From: Symbiodinium natans
Taxonomy: Eukaryota > Sar > Dinophyceae > Suessiales > Symbiodiniaceae
NCBI GenBank assembly: GCA_905221605.1
Contig: CAJNDS010000613.1
Coordinates: 908,394 to 926,581, forward strand
DNA: 18,188 nt
Direction of reading: 5' to 3'
The notes under the pieces are model-generated. The model saw only the letters and a program-made list of their open reading frames with translations, ran no database searches and had not been told where the DNA came from. Each line of letters opens with the position of its first letter. The first letter of the stretch is position 1. The position numbers and the translations under genes are program-made. This document shows, in pieces, positions 14,903 to 18,188 of the stretch.

Positions 14903-17346
14903 ATGGCCAGACTCGCGCTATGCGCTTCTGTTGGAGTGCTGGCTCTTGGCATGAAAACTTTCTCTGACGAGAGGTCAGCATATGCTGCCCAAATGGGCAA
15001 CATAACCAACATGATGGTTCAGAACCTCCAACGTTCGAAAGGCTACGACGCTGTCTTCTTTCGCGGCTGCCTCGACTTCGTGGAGAAGCAGGCCAATGAG
15101 AGCATTCCGGTGGTGGCTCAAGTGGAACTTCTCGGGGCTGCGTGCAAGTCCGGAAGTTTCGGCGGGGACGGTGGCGACGTTCTCAGCGTGGTGGATCCAA
15201 GCAAGCTTGCTTCCGAGTGTGACCGGGCCGTTCGCAACATGGACTTGCAAACTCGTCTTCTCGGGCCGGACGCATTTCGGGACTCCAGCGCTTTCTGTGC
15301 TGTGTTTGTCGACCTCGTGCTTCCCATTGATGCGGAGCCGAAATGCATGCGCTTTGTGGAGGACATATCCTTGGTTCATGCCGAGTTCTCTGGCACTCAG
15401 CACGTTTGGCCAGCAATCATTGCTCAGCACCACTTTGACGAGGCTTTCATGCGTGTCTGCTTGGAGGACTGGCTGGTGCGATTTATCTAGAATCAAGCTA
15501 AGTAGCACGAAATGATTCAACAAGGCCATCCGCATGAAGCCATCAGCATGTCAAGTTCAAGCGCTAAATTGCTATAGCCGCTATGCTCCTGACGAACTCT
15601 TTGTAGGAGTTAGGGGAGCTGTTGTGTCAACGTGTGCAGTGCCAGTGTCAGGAGAAGCAGTTGAAGGCTGAGGAGCAGGGTCACGCTGGTCTCTGGGGAG
15701 CAGGTTCTGACGAGTGCAAGATGGTACTGGAGCGAGTGCTTGCTTACAGCTGGGCGAAGTATCACAAGCTGGTCGACTTCTTCGCAGATGCGTGCCCCTT
15801 AATGGGTATGCCGCTGCCGCTTCCTGGTAACCGCACGTTTGCTGATCCATTGAGAGTCACAAGGCGTGCCGTGACTGCCTCTCTCTTCCACCGTGCATCC
15901 CACATTGCTCTCGCTAAGCATGGGGGAAACGTGTCCTCCCCAGATGTGTCCCACTTGTTTGGGCCAAGCAGCGGCTTTAGTGCCATGCAGCTGATGGATT
16001 CCACAATGGCGAAGAAAGGATCCAGTTCCCGTCGCCGGAGGTCCGATCCGCGACGTCGTCGTAGCCGCCGCCGTCGCTGCACAATGACCGACGAGGCATC
16101 GGCTTGCTGCAGTGGGAAAGCTTACTCGTGGAGTCACGGGGTGGAGTTTGGAGCTATCATCACGATCACCCAGTCAGGCAGTCTCACAGCAGGTGGCTTT
16201 GAAGAGTGGACACCAGCCAGGTCGGGCGAAATTGAACAGACGTGTGTGCACAAGAAGGCCGCAATCCGCGAGTCCTGCTTCAACTTCGGTTTCGATTTTG
16301 GTGTGGACTATGGCTTTGCCCACGGATGGTTCAACAAGTTCAGTGACATACTGGGTACGGCCCGCATATGGGAGTTTGGCTTCTGCTTCGGTATTTGTCT
16401 CGGAGGTGGCGTCATTGACACCGGCAAGCTTGGTGACGTTATCGGGGGGACAATCGAGTTCGGTGCTGGCAGCCCCAGCATTGAAGGCAGCTGTGGCCAA
16501 TGCGAGGCTTGGCTTTCTGACGGTGAAGGAAGTGAAGACACCACCTACTTCAGAGAGCTTAAGTGCCCAAGTGGCTGCTTCCCTGCAGATGCAAAGGTGA
16601 TGACCCCTGCTGGCCCCAAGGCTATGCATTCGCTGCGAGTTGGAGATCGTGTTCTCAGCATGGATAAGCACGGCCGCACTTTCTTTGATGACGTCTACTT
16701 CTTCGGCCATGCAGATCCCAAAGCCTTCACACCCATGGTGCAACTGCGCTTGAGATCCTCGCAGTCTGACCAACATCTCAGCCTTCAGCTGTCCCCTGAT
16801 CATTTCGTCCATGCCTGTCCCCGCAAGTACCCTTGCGAATGGAGCGAGTCACGCTTGCTTTATGCGGGTGAGGTTCTGCCTGGTGCGTTTCTGTGGACAG
16901 CTGAAGGATGGCTCGCGCAAGTCCTCAACAGCAGCCTGGTCCCGAAGCTTGGCCTCTTCAACCCATACACGCTTTCAGGGACCCTCGTGGTGAATGGAAT
17001 GGTGGTCAGTGCTCACAGCAGCTGGCTGCTTGATGATTGGGTACCTCCAAGGCTCACTGAGTATCTCCCGTTTCTTTACCAGGGCATCTTCATCGGTGGC
17101 CGTTGCCTCTACCACACTTTCGGCTCATCAGCAGCTGATTGGATCGGAGTGAACAACCCGCATGAGCAAACACCTTGGCTGGCATATCTTGTGGCGATTT
17201 TTCCATGTTTCGCTTTGCTCTGTACAGCTTGGGGATTCAGGGTCCAGTGTTGCCGGAAGCATCCCCCCACCTTTGAAAACCAACAAATAGGGGAAAAAAC
17301 CCGAGCTTCGGAGGCAAGGATCCGACAGCACAAGGACTCTCTCTGA
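14903..17346 (+). CDS. Secreted Cys-rich protein with C-terminal Hedgehog-type Hint (Hog) domain
   Basis: Two long frames join across one intron (15476-15606), giving 770 residues. Residues 1-29 look like a signal peptide (MARLALCASVGVLALGM, cut perhaps after SAYA). Residues 30-329 are helical and Cys-rich with several N-glycosylation sequons. An Arg-rich run (330-349) could be a proprotein-convertase site. Residues 350-512 are rich in Cys, Gly and Phe (NFGFDFGVDYGF, EFGFCFG). The Hint domain starts at GCFPADAKV with Cys515, the expected nucleophile. It continues with LRVGDRVLSMDKHG, SPDHFVHA (His590 kept; Ser587 where Hedgehog has Thr) and ends with GTLVVNGMVVSAHSS (650-663). A hydrophobic stretch (about 713-735) may anchor the C-terminus. 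Hint domains cleave themselves through a thioester at the Cys, so self-processing in the secretory pathway is expected but unproven. ATG 14903 is chosen because it places the signal sequence at the N-terminus. Confidence 0.8.
15476..15606 (+). other. Intron of the Hint gene, 131 nt
   Basis: GTGCGA at 15476 follows codon CTG (EDWL), and CTCTTTGTAG ends at 15606, followed by G. Splicing joins EDWL to ELGELLCQRVQ in phase 0 and removes the TAG at 15488-15490 and the in-frame TAG at 15604-15606. AG|G is the usual dinoflagellate 3' border. Without splicing there would be two adjacent genes, the second lacking an ATG near its start. Confidence 0.75.
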
Positions 17347-18188
17347 CTGCATCGTGCCACTTCCGCGGCCTTTAGCTGTGGCTGGGCACCTGACATGCTT
17401 TTTCAATGCCGAAGCAGAAAAATGATGGCGTCGGGAGCCTGTGATGATTTGTCTCTGCTGGGCCCCAACCAAGGTGCTTGCACTTCCAAACTGAAGTCAG
17501 CATTACATGATTACATGATTGCCAAATCCATGCCTTCCTTGAAGGGCCTAGTCCTATCTGTATGTCTCACAGCGGAACGATCAAGGCCCTGTGACGAAGG
17601 TGGGCGGAGAGCCCATGCTGTGCAGTGGCAGCAGAGACCCTGAAGCTCTGGCAGCTGCAGGCCGGAGCAGGAATCCCCTGCTGAAGTTTGTCCCCCACCT
17701 CAGATGCAGAAAGCTTTGAAAGTCCGATTCTGAGCTCCTTCCAGCGTGCCTCGGGGCTTGTCAATGTGATATCGACAAAAGAAAATGAAATTTCACTTGT
17801 AAATTATCTCTACGGAAGGTAATATCCTCTGAAAATGCACTTTTGATCGCTTGCTATGTGCGCTCTAACGCGCATGCCACGTGGAAGCCACGCTATAACT
17901 GGATGCTAGGAGTCATCTCGAGATTCCTCCAGGAGTGCTTGAGCTAACGATGCGATATGATTTGCAGGATGACCCCCGTGCGCAGGTTCCGTCATGTGAG
18001 TCGTGGCAACTGCACTGTATATAACTCTGATACTCTCACTTACTTGTGAAGTGTTTTTCTTGATTGTATTTGGGATCCATATCGAGAGAAATGTCTCATT
18101 TTTGGGTCCCCTCCTCGAGTCGGATAGTTTTCGTCATTTGGCTACGAGCATTTCTTTTCTCCGGGGTCTAATTCGGGATGGTGGTGGG
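17347..18188. other. 3' flank of the Hint gene, no gene seen
   Basis: Frames at 17395-17643 (+) and 17567-17764 (-) are open for 65-82 codons without recognisable features. A CCACGTGG palindrome lies at about 17877-17884. The sequence becomes more AT-rich after 17,760. No terminator, RNA gene or repeat array is recognised. Confidence 0.5.

Noticed and set aside
16112-16600. Forward frame of 162 codons overlapping the Hint gene in another frame
   Set aside because: It coincides with the conserved Hint-upstream module read out of frame; Ser/Ala-rich composition typical of a shifted frame.
16174-16812. Reverse-strand frame of 212 codons inside the Hint gene
   Set aside because: Antisense shadow of the Hint coding sequence.
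18125-18150. TTTGGCTACGAG resembling the reverse complement of the spliced leader
   Set aside because: Only eight consecutive bases match, which is expected by chance.
1-18188. CRISPR array, tRNA or rRNA genes
   Set aside because: No regularly spaced direct repeats with unique spacers, no cloverleaf and no rRNA-like conserved blocks were recognised.

Overview
The window looks like nuclear DNA of a dinoflagellate, probably symbiodiniacean-like. This is inferred from several things together: two large genes and all smaller gene candidates on the + strand, wide low-density spacers with simple-sequence arrays, pyrimidine-tract/AG sites just upstream of the start codons as expected for spliced-leader trans-splicing, an intron of the form GT...AG|G, degenerate TTTAGGG heptamers (the telomere repeat reported for dinoflagellates and plants), and a Hedgehog-type Hint protein, a family known from this group. 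No spliced-leader relic, rRNA, tRNA, CRISPR array or recognisable transposon was found.

Layout. 1-5127: mostly non-coding, with an 8-bp AT satellite (513-568), inverted repeats, AT-rich tracts, and a 500-bp CT/GT simple-sequence block (3801-4310) that seems to lie inside an intron. Short exon-like frames occur near 2226-2372, 3595-3799 and 4316-4540. 5128-8235: one uninterrupted 1035-codon gene for a short VPS13/chorein-type bridge-like lipid-transfer protein. 8236-13560: a mosaic strewn with degenerate CCCTAAA/TTTAGGG motifs in both orientations. Between the motifs lie short + strand open segments with splice-like borders, the best chain being 11158-11746. 14022-14637: a candidate small gene whose five exons join in phase through very short introns (29, 25, 44 and 74 nt). 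14903-17346: a secreted, Cys-rich 770-residue protein with a C-terminal Hint (Hog-type) domain, assembled from two long open frames across a 131-nt intron. 17347-18188: no gene seen.

The two certain genes have no evident shared pathway. The lipid-transfer protein would act at membrane contact sites. The Hint protein would enter the secretory pathway and may process itself. The most interesting items are the Hint protein's architecture and altered motif, the short VPS13-like protein with three copies of a YRFGDLTRG-type motif, the telomere-like field, and the possible set of very small introns. All exon models outside the two large genes were made by eye and need transcript evidence.
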